Under the pieces are notes generated by a model. That model did not search any database and was not told the origin of the DNA. It was given only the letters and a program-made list of their open reading frames with translations. Of a stretch of 36,434 nucleotides of DNA, positions 24,677 to 32,608 are shown piece after piece (the stretch's first letter is position 1; each line of letters begins with the position of its first letter). The DNA comes from Verrucomicrobiota bacterium JB024. GTDB lineage: Bacteria > Verrucomicrobiota > Verrucomicrobiia > Opitutales > Cerasicoccaceae. The position numbers and the translations under genes were made by a program. The stretch is taken from contig JAUTCS010000157.1 in assembly GCA_030673825.1 (NCBI GenBank), positions 1 to 36,434 of the forward strand. Reading direction: 5' to 3'.

Positions 24677-24947
24677 GGGTGTGGTATGTCTTTAAGGCTG
24701 AATAAATCTCGTTGCCCAGTCTAATTCCTTCCGTGCCAACAAAATCATCCCACGCGCAGGTTGGAGCGAACCACTGTTTGAGGTCTGAAATCGTGTCATC
24801 CTGACCATCGGCTAGATGCTGAACAGCAGCTCGAAGGGCTGTGGCAAATGCTTGAGCATCAAGAAATTCCCCTGAATATCCCCCTTGATAGTGCGAGGCC
24901 ATGTCGCAGGCGTCGCGCAGTTTGGCGATCAATTCAGCTCGTTTCAT
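24660..24947 (-). CDS. Small hypothetical protein overlapping the fcl start
   Basis: I do not recognise this gene. It encodes 95 residues, mostly helical by composition in the N-terminal half ([17 protein letters not shown], then [19 protein letters not shown]), with two tryptophans in [13 protein letters not shown], and no signal or membrane segment. Its base composition is clearly lower in GC than its neighbours, which could mean recent acquisition or simply a less constrained gene. It overlaps the first 17 bases of fcl in another frame. It could be an immunity- or antitoxin-like protein by size, but there is no partner beside it. ATG 24947 is chosen because it gives the only sensible N-terminus. 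The frame could still be spurious. Confidence 0.5.
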   Translation of the reverse strand: MKRAELIAKLRDACDMASHYQGGYSGEFLDAQAFATALRAAVQHLADGQDDTISDLKQWFAPTCAWDDFVGTEGIRLGNEIYSALKTYHTHGLHD

Positions 24948-25012
24948 GATATTGAGAGGCGAAAGCGTATGCTACTCCAGGGCCGGTGCTTGCGTAAAGT
25001 CGATTAACCCCC

Positions 25013-26782
25013 ATGTTGATGCTCATGGACAAAGCCGCCATTGTCGAAGTGCTCGAAGAAATCGCCGAACTGCTGGAGCTCAAGGGCGAGAACGCCTTCA
25101 AGGTCCGCGCCTACCAGAACGGCGCGCGGGCGTTGGAGACGCTCGACGAGGACCTCGGCACGGTCATCGCCGAGGAGCGCCTGGGCGAGGTCAAGGGCAT
25201 CGGCAAGGCTTTGGTGGAAAAGATCACCACCCTGCACGAGACCGGCGAGCTGGAATACTACGACAAGCTTCGCGCCTCCGTGCCCGACTCGATGATCCAG
25301 CTGCTGGAAATTCCCAGCCTCGGCCCGAAAAAGATCAAAAAGCTCCACGACGCGCTCGGGGTCGAGAGCATCGAACAGCTGGCCGAAGCCTGTCGGGCGG
25401 GGAAGGTAGCCGAGTTGGAGGGCTTTGGCGAAAAAACGCAGGAAAAGCTCCTGGCCGGGATCGCCAACCGCGAGGCCTACGCCGCCCGCCATCGCTGGGC
25501 CGATGCCGAGGCCGTGGCCGCGCCCATCCTCGACGGGCTGCGCAAGCTGAAACAGGTCAAGCAGGTCGAGGCCGCCGGGAGCCTCCGGCGCAAGCGCGAG
25601 ACCGTCGGCGACCTGGACTTTCTCGTGGCCTCTGACGAGCCGGAGCCGGTCATGGCGTGGTTCACCGGGCAGGACGGTGTGGCCGAGGTCACCGCCCACG
25701 GCGAGACTAAGTCCTCCGTGCGGCTGGAGAGCGGCTTGCAGGCGGACCTGCGGGTTGTCCCGCCCGCGCAGTTCTTTTACGCGCTGCACCACTTCACCGG
25801 GAGTAAGGAGCACAACGTGCGCATGCGCCAGCGCGCCCTGGAGCAGGGGCTCAGCCTGTCTGAATGGGGCTTGTTCCCCGAGGACACCCGCGGCGGCAAG
25901 GAAAACCCGCAAAAACCCAGCGAACGCTCCCCCGAGCCCATCGACGGGGAAAAGGAACTCTTTAAAAAGCTCGGCCTGGCCTATATTCCGCCCGAGCTGC
26001 GCGAGGACCGGGGCGAGATCGAGGCCGCCGAAAAGGACAAGCTGCCCGCCCTCGTCGAACCCGACGACATCCGCGGGGTTTTTCACAACCACACCACCGC
26101 CTCTGACGGACGGGCCTCGCTGGAGGAGATGGTCCAGGCCGCGCAGGACCTGGGGTTCGAGTACCTCGGCATCGCCGACCACTCCAAGTCGAGCTTCCAG
26201 GCCAACGGGCTGGACGAAGACCGCCTCGCCGCCCAGGTGGAGGCGATTGCCACGCTCAACGCCTCGAAGAAGTTCAAGACCTGGGTCTTTACCGGAAGCG
26301 AGGTCGATATCCTCAGTGACGGGCGGTTGGACTTTTCCGACGAGATTTTAAAAACGCTCGACTGCGTGGTGGCCTCGATCCACGCGGGCATGACCAACGA
26401 TGAAAAGACCATGACCAAGCGCCTCGTGAAAGCCCTCGAAAACGAGCACGTCACCATGCTCGGGCACATGACCGGTCGTCTGCTGCTGCGCCGCGAGGGC
26501 TACCCCGTGGACACGGCCAAGGTCATCGACGCCGCTCTGGCCAACGGCAAGATCATCGAGCTCAACGCCAACCCTTGGCGACTAGACATGGACTGGCGCC
26601 TCTGGCACAAGGCCGCCGAGCGCGGCCTGCTTTGCTCCATCAACCCCGACGCCCACGCCATGGACCAGCTAGAATTTTTCCGCAACGGCGTTGACGCCGC
26701 CCGCAAGGGCTGGCTGGAGCCCAGGCACATCCTCAACACCCGCCCGCTTAAGGACGTGAAGAAGTATCTCGGGGTGAAGTAA
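25013..26782 (+). CDS. polX: Family X DNA polymerase with PHP domain
   Basis: Repair polymerase with gap-filling and 3'-5' exonuclease activity in base-excision repair. It has 589 residues. Helix-hairpin-helix modules are in the 8-kDa and fingers part ([14 protein letters not shown] about 58-71, [14 protein letters not shown] 98-111). The nucleotidyltransferase palm has [19 protein letters not shown] with Asp200 and Asp202, and Asp245 in LQADLRVV. The C-terminal PHP domain has [10 protein letters not shown] (His358, His360, Asp365), [13 protein letters not shown] and NPDAHA as metal ligands. All are present. Starts at 25013, 25019 and 25025 are equally possible. It is monocistronic and followed by convergent SMR gene and repeat copies. 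Confidence 0.95.
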   Translation: MLMLMDKAAIVEVLEEIAELLELKGENAFKVRAYQNGARALETLDEDLGTVIAEERLGEVKGIGKALVEKITTLHETGELEYYDKLRASVPDSMIQLLEIPSLGPKKIKKLHDALGVESIEQLAEACRAGKVAELEGFGEKTQEKLLAGIANREAYAARHRWADAEAVAAPILDGLRKLKQVKQVEAAGSLRRKRETVGDLDFLVASDEPEPVMAWFTGQDGVAEVTAHGETKSSVRLESGLQADLRVVPPAQFFYALHHFTGSKEHNVRMRQRALEQGLSLSEWGLFPEDTRGGKENPQKPSERSPEPIDGEKELFKKLGLAYIPPELREDRGEIEAAEKDKLPALVEPDDIRGVFHNHTTASDGRASLEEMVQAAQDLGFEYLGIADHSKSSFQANGLDEDRLAAQVEAIATLNASKKFKTWVFTGSEVDILSDGRLDFSDEILKTLDCVVASIHAGMTNDEKTMTKRLVKALENEHVTMLGHMTGRLLLRREGYPVDTAKVIDAALANGKIIELNANPWRLDMDWRLWHKAAERGLLCSINPDAHAMDQLEFFRNGVDAARKGWLEPRHILNTRPLKDVKKYLGVK

Positions 26783-26816
26783 GCTCTGTCTTCGAGCCTC
26801 GGAACACATCCGACTT

Positions 26817-26904
26817 AACCCCAACGGGGTTATGCAGTCTAGCCCCGGGTTGCGCAGCTACCCGGGGGAATTGGTTTGGCAACTTTATCAACCCCAACGG
26901 GGTT
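26817..26904. repeat. Composite repeat: two AACCCC-AAC-GGGGTT copies around a larger hairpin
   Basis: Exact AACCCCAACGGGGTT at 26817-26831 and 26890-26904. Between them CCCCGGGT (26843-26850) and ACCCGGGG (26860-26867) form a perfect eight-base hairpin. The element lies between the convergent polX and SMR genes. Confidence 0.85.
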
Positions 26905-26933
26905 GCGCTCGACGGTTGCTCCACCTTAATCTC

Positions 26934-27266
26934 TCAGTGCACGGTCGTCTTGGAAAACACATTGATCACGACGACCCCGGCGACAATCAGGACCATGCCG
27001 ATGATTGCAGCCAGGTCGGGGATCTGCTTGAAAAGCACCGTGCCCACTACCGTCACCAACACGATGCCCAGCCCGGACCAGATGGCGTAGGCCAGGCCGA
27101 CGGGGATCGTCTTGAGCACTTGGCTCAGGCAGTAGAAGGCCACCGCGTAGCCCAGGACGACCACCACGCTCGGCACCAGCCGCGTGAACTGGTGCGTCAT
27201 CTTCAGGGCGGAGGTAGCGATGACTTCGGCCGCGACGGCCACGATCAGATAAAGGTAACCGGACAT
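26934..27266 (-). CDS. Small multidrug resistance (SMR) family transporter
   Basis: Four-helix proton-coupled exporter, 110 residues, acting as an inverted dimer in the cytoplasmic membrane. Glu14, the shared proton/substrate site, is in YLIVAVAAEVIATSALK. The family motif GLAYAIWSGLGIVLVTVVG (helix 3) and the end of helix 4 (GMVLIVAGVVVINVFS) match EmrE/QacC. Length is exactly typical. The start is ATG 27266; the frame extends to 27353 with sequence that is not family-like. EmrE-type (drug) and Gdx-type (guanidinium) SMR proteins cannot be separated with certainty here; the overall sequence leans to EmrE/QacC. A single gene, suggesting a homodimer. It diverges from the trypsin-like gene. Confidence 0.92.
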   Translation of the reverse strand: MSGYLYLIVAVAAEVIATSALKMTHQFTRLVPSVVVVLGYAVAFYCLSQVLKTIPVGLAYAIWSGLGIVLVTVVGTVLFKQIPDLAAIIGMVLIVAGVVVINVFSKTTVH

Positions 27267-27418
27267 GCCGCCATGCTGGCGGGTCCCCGCCCGTTGGCAA
27301 GCGCGCTCAACGGATCGCTTCGTTGGAGAGATGGCGTGCCCTGGCTCGCTCACGTGGCTTCCGGGAAAGCGAAACCGAGGGTTTACGAGCGGCCTTTTGT
27401 CAGGTATAAGTCAGTCCC

Positions 27419-28300
27419 ATGTCCATACGCGTCCTCGTCTCTTCTCTCTGCCTGGTGCTGGCCCCGGGCCTTTCCCACGCACTAGTAAACGCCGGCAACC
27501 CCGGCGGTAATCTGACCGCCCCCACCGGGCAGGACGGCCAGCCGGAGGACCCGGGCTTTGCCAATGTGCTCATGATCCGTGGCGGGACCGGCGTGTATCT
27601 GGGTAATGGCTGGGTGCTGACCGCCCGCCACGTTAACCCGAAGTGGCTGATGCTCGATGGCCAGCAGGTGCTGGCGGCGGACGCCATTGACAAGAGTTAC
27701 AGCTTCAAGACCGCGGAGCTGAAGCTCTTTCGGCTGAAGGAGGAGCGCGATCTGCCTGTCGTGCGGATCGCCTCTGCCCCGCCTGCGCCCGGGCAGGAGA
27801 TCGTCATGATCGGTGGCGGACGCGCCAGCCAGGATCATTTCAGCTTCTGGCAGGTCAATCAGACGACCACGCCCTGGACCTGGACGCAGATGCCGGATCA
27901 GCAGGGGGCCAACGCGGCGGGCATCCTGGTCGTGGAGAAACAGAACGCTATCAGCTGGGGCACCAACCGGATCTCTGCTCAGATGCACAACGGTCACCTG
28001 GGCGAGCTGTTGATCACCGATTTCTCCGATAAGCCGGGCGAGCGCACGGCTTTTGAGGCACAGGCCGTTTCTTATGACTCGGGCGGCCCCATCTTTACCC
28101 GGACGGCTTCGGGCTGGGAGCTCGTGGGCATCATGGTGACGGTGGCGCAGCTCTACCCGGGGCAGCCCGGCATCGTTCAGCCGGAGGGCGGCGGACCGCA
28201 GTTCATTGGTTCGGGTCTGTTTGGCAACCTGACCTTGGCCGTTAATCTTGTCCCCTACCGCGAGGAAATCCTCAAGGTCACCGGGCTGGACGACGAGTAA
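27419..28300 (+). CDS. Secreted trypsin-like serine protease family protein
   Basis: Exported protein of 293 residues: signal peptide (IRVLVSSLCLVLAPGLSHA) and an S1-like domain. Recognisable: GTGVYLGNGWVLTARHV with the catalytic-type His71, and SYDSGGPIF with Ser221 of the usual D-S-G-G-P. Where the S1 fold normally has the DIALL strand with the catalytic Asp, this protein reads FKTAELKLFRL, so Glu100 (or the later Asp111) would have to take its place. Activity is thus uncertain. No PEP-CTERM or other anchor is seen at the C-terminus. It diverges from the SMR gene; a TATAAG element lies just upstream. A hairpin at 28333-28363 follows. Substrates are unknown. Confidence 0.78.
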   Translation: MSIRVLVSSLCLVLAPGLSHALVNAGNPGGNLTAPTGQDGQPEDPGFANVLMIRGGTGVYLGNGWVLTARHVNPKWLMLDGQQVLAADAIDKSYSFKTAELKLFRLKEERDLPVVRIASAPPAPGQEIVMIGGGRASQDHFSFWQVNQTTTPWTWTQMPDQQGANAAGILVVEKQNAISWGTNRISAQMHNGHLGELLITDFSDKPGERTAFEAQAVSYDSGGPIFTRTASGWELVGIMVTVAQLYPGQPGIVQPEGGGPQFIGSGLFGNLTLAVNLVPYREEILKVTGLDDE

Positions 28301-28332
28301 CGCGGCTGCGGATTTATCCTTGATGAACGCGA

Positions 28333-28363
28333 ATGGCGCGCCGGGATAATTCCGACGCGCCAT
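28333..28363. terminator. Bidirectional hairpin between convergent genes
   Basis: ATGGCGCGCCGG (28333-28344) and CCGACGCGCCAT (28352-28363) form a 12-base stem with one mismatch and a seven-base loop. It is placed between the convergent protease and isomerase genes. T-rich sequence is weak on both sides. Confidence 0.5.
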
Positions 28364-28461
28364 CTGTTTAAGCCTGAGTCAGGCTGCCTTTCCAAGGCGC
28401 AGGCTCCCGACGTACTCGCCACGTTAAAGGAGACCGGCGCCTGGGAAAAATATGGTGGGCG

Positions 28462-29208
28462 CTACAGCACTTTCTTCATCTGCTCGACGCAGTTTTTCAG
28501 CGCCGGGACGGGGTTTTCCGGGTCGGCCTCGTACTCGACCACGGCCATGCCGGTGTAGCTGTCGGCCTTGAGGGCCGCGACGTAGGCGGGCAGATCGAGG
28601 TTGCCCTGGCCGACGACGGTGTCCTTCCACTGGCCGTTCTTCTCGAACACGAAGTCCTTGAAGTGGATGCCTGTGAGGTGCCCGGCGTAGCGTTTGAGCC
28701 ACTCCAGCGGCTTGCCGAGGTTCGGTCCGATCTGCATGCACCAGGCGGTGTCCATGCACAGGCCGATCTCGGGCGCACCGAGGCCGATCAGGTGGTCCAT
28801 TACGTCCGGCTGCCCGCCGAACATGTACCCGCCGTGGCAGTGGATGCCGACCTTTACGCCGTATTCGCGCGCCAGGGCACGTGCCTGGGCGATGGCCTTG
28901 GCGTAGGTGCCCACTTGGAAGTGGACGGAGATGTGCTTGGCCCCGGCCAGCTTCACGCACTCGAACAGGTCGCGCTCGGACGGATCGCCGACCAGCGTCT
29001 CCACGCCGATGGAAACGATCTGCACGCCCGCGTCAGCGTAGGTCTTGACGATGTTTTTCCAGCCTTCGAGATCGTGGAAATCCGCGTGTATACGGCAGAT
29101 TTCCACGCGGTCCAGGCCGATTTCCTTCACCTTGGCGGCGACGGTGGCGTTGTCTTTGAAGTTGCGGAAGCAGTAGCTCTGCACTCCGAGAGGGAGGGTT
29201 GTGCTCAT
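28462..29208 (-). CDS. Sugar phosphate isomerase/epimerase (AP-endonuclease-2-like TIM barrel)
   Basis: TIM-barrel protein of 248 residues in the xylose-isomerase-like family. Typical barrel strands: LPLGVQSYCFRNF, IGLDRVEICRIHA (Glu metal ligand), VKVGIHCHGGYMFGG (His ligands), IGLCMDTAWC (Asp), GIHFKDF (His) and MAVVEYEAD (Glu at the last strand). Such enzymes commonly work on keto sugars, inositol derivatives or deoxy sugars. It lies 57 bases after the Gfo/Idh/MocA oxidoreductase on the same strand, and both diverge from an AraC regulator. The pair therefore probably handles one sugar or polyol by oxidation then isomerisation. The exact substrate cannot be told. No transporter gene lies beside it. 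Confidence 0.85.
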   Translation of the reverse strand: MSTTLPLGVQSYCFRNFKDNATVAAKVKEIGLDRVEICRIHADFHDLEGWKNIVKTYADAGVQIVSIGVETLVGDPSERDLFECVKLAGAKHISVHFQVGTYAKAIAQARALAREYGVKVGIHCHGGYMFGGQPDVMDHLIGLGAPEIGLCMDTAWCMQIGPNLGKPLEWLKRYAGHLTGIHFKDFVFEKNGQWKDTVVGQGNLDLPAYVAALKADSYTGMAVVEYEADPENPVPALKNCVEQMKKVL

Positions 29209-29265
29209 GGGAATTTTGTTGGGTTATTTAAGTTATGGAATAATCGGGCGGGAGGCTTGCGGTGC

Positions 29266-30333
29266 TTAAGCGAGGACGACCTCGCGACCGGTGCGGCTGG
29301 ACTCGGCGATGCCGTCGAGTACCTTCTGGACGGCGAGAGCCTGGTCGAGCGTGCAGCACAGCGGGGAGCCGTCGTGCAGGTGCTCGATGAAATTGACAAA
29401 GCGGTCGGACATGCCGGGCTTTTTCGGGTCCTTGAGCTGTTCGAGGATTTCGTAGGCGGCGTTGTCGTGCTGGCTCGTGCGGAATATCTGCGCCGGGACG
29501 ACCGTCGCGCCCGCCTCCGTGCCGAAGAGCTCCACATCGTTGCTGTTGGCCTTGAGCGTATGGCAGGCCCAGACGGCTTCGAGAGTGACGGTCGCGCCAT
29601 TGGCCAGACGAATGAACGCGCTGGCGAAGTCGTCCACGTCAAAGGTGATCTCGCTCTTGTCGGACATGCCCCAGCCGCCTTCGCCCAGTCCGCGCGGGCC
29701 GAACTTGCTGTAGGTCACGCCGGAGACGGTCACGGGCTCGAAGTTGCCCATGGTGTACATCGCCAGGTCGAGCATGTGCACGCCGATGTCGTAGAGCGCG
29801 CCGCCTCCGGCCAGCTCGCGGTTGCCGAACCACGTGCCCATCTTCGGGATGCCGGTGCGGCGGCGCCAGTGGGCCTTGGCGTGGTAAATCTCGCCCAGTT
29901 CGCCCGCCTCGACGGCGGCCTTGATCTTCTGCGAGTCGGGGTTGAAGCGCTGGTTCATGCCCACGCTCAGGGTCAAGCCCTTGGCCTTGGCCAGGTCGGC
30001 GGCGGCTTGCGCCTCGGCCAGGTTCATGGCGAAAGGCTTTTCCAGGATGACGTGCTTGCCCGCCTTCAGCGCCAGCTCGGCGGTCGGCGCGTGGAACTTG
30101 TTCGGGGTCGCGATGTAGAGGGCGTCCACCTGGTCATCGGCCAGAAGCGCCTCCAGCGAGGTGCAGGGGTGGGCGATGCCGTGTTTGCCGCAGAAGTCTT
30201 TCACACGCACTTCGCTCAGGTCGAACGCGGCGACGACTTTCCCGTGGGGGTGGGCGTTGATACTGGCGGCGGCGGAGGCCGTGATCTGGCCGGTGCCGAC
30301 GAAACCGAAACGAACTTTATCTGACTTGCTCAT
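29266..30333 (-). CDS. Gfo/Idh/MocA-family NAD(P)-dependent oxidoreductase
   Basis: Cytosolic dehydrogenase of 355 residues. N-terminal Rossmann motif GFVGTGQITA (10-19), the family EKP motif in HVILEKPFAMN (Lys about 98), and the C-terminal barrel-side motif GGGALYDIGVHMLDLAMY. The Asp/His of DIGVHMLD are the expected catalytic residues. Family members oxidise sugars, inositols or amino sugars, so the substrate is open. It is the first gene of the oxidoreductase-isomerase operon. An AraC-family regulator is divergent, with the promoter region between them containing the long direct repeat at 30343-30422. ATG 30333 is the clear start. Confidence 0.9.
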   Translation of the reverse strand: MSKSDKVRFGFVGTGQITASAAASINAHPHGKVVAAFDLSEVRVKDFCGKHGIAHPCTSLEALLADDQVDALYIATPNKFHAPTAELALKAGKHVILEKPFAMNLAEAQAAADLAKAKGLTLSVGMNQRFNPDSQKIKAAVEAGELGEIYHAKAHWRRRTGIPKMGTWFGNRELAGGGALYDIGVHMLDLAMYTMGNFEPVTVSGVTYSKFGPRGLGEGGWGMSDKSEITFDVDDFASAFIRLANGATVTLEAVWACHTLKANSNDVELFGTEAGATVVPAQIFRTSQHDNAAYEILEQLKDPKKPGMSDRFVNFIEHLHDGSPLCCTLDQALAVQKVLDGIAESSRTGREVVLA

Positions 30334-30342
30334 GGGTATGGG

Positions 30343-30422
30343 TATTTAAAAATTAGTCTATGATCCTATTTTCTCCTTTTAAAATCTGACTTCAATCGCA
30401 TTTAATATTTAAAAACTATGAT
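30343..30422. promoter_or_regulatory. Paired direct repeat in the AraC/oxidoreductase divergent promoter region
   Basis: TATTTAAAAA-TTAGT-CTATGAT (30343-30364) and TATTTAAAAACTATGAT (30406-30422) share both blocks, start to start 63 bases apart, near six helical turns. One copy abuts the oxidoreductase start, the other lies 30 bases before the AraC start. This fits two operator sites of the divergent AraC protein. Confidence 0.5.
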
Positions 30423-30441
30423 TTGTTTTCCAAAACTCGGT

Positions 30442-30446
30442 GGAGG
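30442..30446 (+). promoter_or_regulatory. Shine-Dalgarno site deciding the AraC-family start
   Basis: GGAGG lies five bases before ATG 30452, which selects that start over the in-frame GTG at 30440. Confidence 0.75.
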
Positions 30447-30451
30447 ACTCC

Positions 30452-31222
30452 ATGCGGCTGGGTGAGCTGATCCGCGTGGGCCATTATCATAACCCGTATG
30501 GCCGCCACCCCACGCCACAACCCATCGCGCGGCGGACCTACTGCATCGAGCTGGTCACCGGCGGACGCGGCTGGGTGGAGATGGAGGGGCAGTGGGTCGA
30601 GGTTGTGCCGGGGGCGTTGCTGTGGCACCAGCAGGGGGACTACACCATCGGGCGCAGCGATTTCGAGGACCCGTACCGGTGCCTGTCCCTGCGCGTCGCC
30701 GTCACCGACAGCGCGCCTCGCCCGGTGCCGCGTCTGACCTGGTGGACCAAGCTCGACGCGGTCCGGCGCTTCGCCGACGAGGCCGTGCTGCTCTTCGCCA
30801 GCGACCGGATGGAGCCTACTGTCCTGCGTGATTACATTATCTCCCGGCTGCGCCTGCAGGCCGAGCTTTACTTGAACGAGGCTCCCCGCAAGGCACTCCC
30901 ATCCGAGCTGCAGCGTGTGCTTGTGTATTTGGAAAAGCACTACGCCGATCCGCTGCGGATGGAGACGCTGGCCGAGGTCGCCCAGTGGTCCGTGCCGCAC
31001 CTGCACGCGCGCTTCCGCGAGGAGCTCGGGCAGAGCCCGCACCAGTGCGTGATCGAGCGCCGCATCGAGGCCGCCCGCATCCAGCTCGCCGCGACGAACG
31101 ACCCGATCAAGCAGGTGGCCGCCGATTGCGGGTTTTCCAACGCCTCCGCGCTGTGCGTGCTCTTCCGCCGCCATGCCGGGGTTACGCCCGCCGCCTACCG
31201 GCAGCGGATGGTCGTCTCCTGA
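30452..31222 (+). CDS. AraC-family transcriptional regulator
   Basis: DNA-binding regulator of 256 residues. The N-terminal cupin-like sensing domain (about 1-110) includes RRTYCIELVTGGRGWVEMEG and VPGALLWHQQGDYTI, the pattern for sugar-binding AraC proteins. The C-terminal double helix-turn-helix (about 155-250) includes METLAEVAQWSVPHLHARFREEL, SPHQCVIERRIEAARIQLAAT and the hallmark IKQVAADCGFSNASALCVLFRRHAGVTPAAYRQ. Diverges from the oxidoreductase-isomerase operon, so it probably senses that operon's sugar and controls the operon. The direct repeat in the shared promoter region is a good candidate binding site. The start is chosen by GGAGG. A small hairpin follows the stop. Confidence 0.9.
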   Translation: MRLGELIRVGHYHNPYGRHPTPQPIARRTYCIELVTGGRGWVEMEGQWVEVVPGALLWHQQGDYTIGRSDFEDPYRCLSLRVAVTDSAPRPVPRLTWWTKLDAVRRFADEAVLLFASDRMEPTVLRDYIISRLRLQAELYLNEAPRKALPSELQRVLVYLEKHYADPLRMETLAEVAQWSVPHLHARFREELGQSPHQCVIERRIEAARIQLAATNDPIKQVAADCGFSNASALCVLFRRHAGVTPAAYRQRMVVS

Positions 31223-31223
31223 G

Positions 31224-31242
31224 CCGCCCTGGCGGATTTCTT
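31224..31242 (+). terminator. Weak terminator-like hairpin after the AraC gene
   Basis: CCGCC-CT-GGCGG directly after the stop is followed by ATTTCTTT. The stem is only five base pairs with a tight loop, so the call is tentative. Confidence 0.35.
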
Positions 31243-31315
31243 TAGGTTTGCGATTTGAGACGGACCGGGGATAATCCTCGGCTTTCCCTCCCTGTTATTC
31301 CCCAATCGACTCTGT

Positions 31316-32359
31316 ATGAAAAAAGCACTCATCACGGGTATCACCGGTCAGGACGGTTCTTATCTCGCGGAGCTTCTGCTGGCCAAAGGCTACGAGGTCC
31401 ACGGCGTTATCCGACGCGGCTCGACTTTTAACACGAGCCGGATCGACCACCTGTACAAGGACCCGCACGTCAATGGCGTGCGCCTGATCCTGCACTACGG
31501 TGACTTGGCTGACTCGGTTCAGATGGTGAAGCTGCTTTACGAGTTGAAGCCGGACGAGATCTATAACCTCGGGGCACAGAGTCACGTGCGCGTGTCCTTC
31601 GACATCCCCGAGTACACGGGCGATGTCGTCGGGCTGGCTGCCGTGCGCATGCTGGAGGCGATCCGCGAGGCCAACCTCGTGGGCAAGGTCCGCTACTACC
31701 AGGCCTCTTCCTCGGAGATGTTCGGTAAGGTGCACGAGGTCCCGCAAAAGGAGACCACGCCCTTTCACCCGCGCTCGCCTTACGGCTGCGCGAAGGTCTT
31801 TGCCTACTGGCTAACGGTCAACTACCGCGAGAGCTACGGCCTGCACGCCAGCAACGGCATCCTCTTCAACCACGAGAGCCCGCGCCGCGGCGAAACTTTT
31901 GTCACGCGCAAGATCACCCGCGCTGCCACCCGCATCAAGCTCGGCCTGCAGGACGCGCTCTATCTGGGCAACCTCGACGCGCAGCGCGACTGGGGCTACG
32001 CCAAGGAGTACGTCGAGGTTATGTGGCGGATGCTCCAGCAGGACAACCCGGACGACTACGTCTGCGCCACCGGCGAGACGCACACCATCCGCGAGTTTTG
32101 CCAGGAAGCCTTCGGTCTGCTCGACCTGGACTGGGAAAAGTACGTCAAATACGACGCCCGCTACGAGCGTCCTGCCGAGGTGGAGCTCCTCATCGGCGAC
32201 CCGGCCAAGCTCAAGAAGAACATCGGTTGGGAACCGCAGGTGAAGTTCAAGGAGCTGGTCAAGATCATGGTGGATGCAGACCTCCGGCTCGCCCAGCGCG
32301 AGATGGCCTGCGACGACGCCCTGACCCAGCAGAACCTGCACAACGACGTCGTGGCCTGA
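31316..32359 (+). CDS. gmd: GDP-mannose 4,6-dehydratase
   Basis: First step of GDP-L-fucose (and GDP-rhamnose, GDP-perosamine) synthesis. It has 347 residues. Rossmann motif [17 protein letters not shown] (6-22), family blocks [28 protein letters not shown], the catalytic Ser/Thr and Glu in [16 protein letters not shown] (Tyr and Lys of YxxxK), [20 protein letters not shown], and [18 protein letters not shown]. Fully typical. It stands alone between the AraC gene and a convergent glycosyltransferase. Its pathway partner fcl is about 7 kb to the left, so GDP-L-fucose is the likely product of the two. The gene is followed by the repeat cluster at 32412-32555. Confidence 0.96.
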   Translation: MKKALITGITGQDGSYLAELLLAKGYEVHGVIRRGSTFNTSRIDHLYKDPHVNGVRLILHYGDLADSVQMVKLLYELKPDEIYNLGAQSHVRVSFDIPEYTGDVVGLAAVRMLEAIREANLVGKVRYYQASSSEMFGKVHEVPQKETTPFHPRSPYGCAKVFAYWLTVNYRESYGLHASNGILFNHESPRRGETFVTRKITRAATRIKLGLQDALYLGNLDAQRDWGYAKEYVEVMWRMLQQDNPDDYVCATGETHTIREFCQEAFGLLDLDWEKYVKYDARYERPAEVELLIGDPAKLKKNIGWEPQVKFKELVKIMVDADLRLAQREMACDDALTQQNLHNDVVA

Positions 32360-32411
32360 GGCCGTGGGCGTGACGTCTGTCGATCATCACGTCCCTTCCC
32401 CCGATGACATC

Positions 32412-32555
32412 AACCCCAACAGGGTTGCGGGGCGATCCTTTGCCTGATAGCGAGAACCCCAACGGGGTTCCGGAGCACAGCCCAGGGTTGGCCGAGCGTA
32501 GCGAGTGCCTACCCTGCGATTCGTTGCCTGCAATCGATCCAACCTTAACGGGGTT
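32412..32555. repeat. Composite repeat cluster: three AACCCC-AAC-GGGGTT copies
   Basis: AACCCCAACAGGGTT (32412-32426, one change), AACCCCAACGGGGTT (32455-32469, exact) and AACCTTAACGGGGTT (32541-32555, two changes). Between the second and third, CAGGGT (32483-32488) and ACCCTG (32511-32516) form a hairpin comparable to the one at 26843. Lies between the convergent gmd and glycosyltransferase genes. Confidence 0.85.
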
Positions 32556-32608
32556 GCGCATCGGCGTGCGCAGGTGTATCCGTTTTTCGCTACACGCAGC
32601 CGGGTGAC

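Noticed and set aside
24787-24806. Another CATCCTGA match near 24797
   Set aside because: Only the first eight or so bases match the repeat and it lies inside a small coding frame, so it is likely chance.
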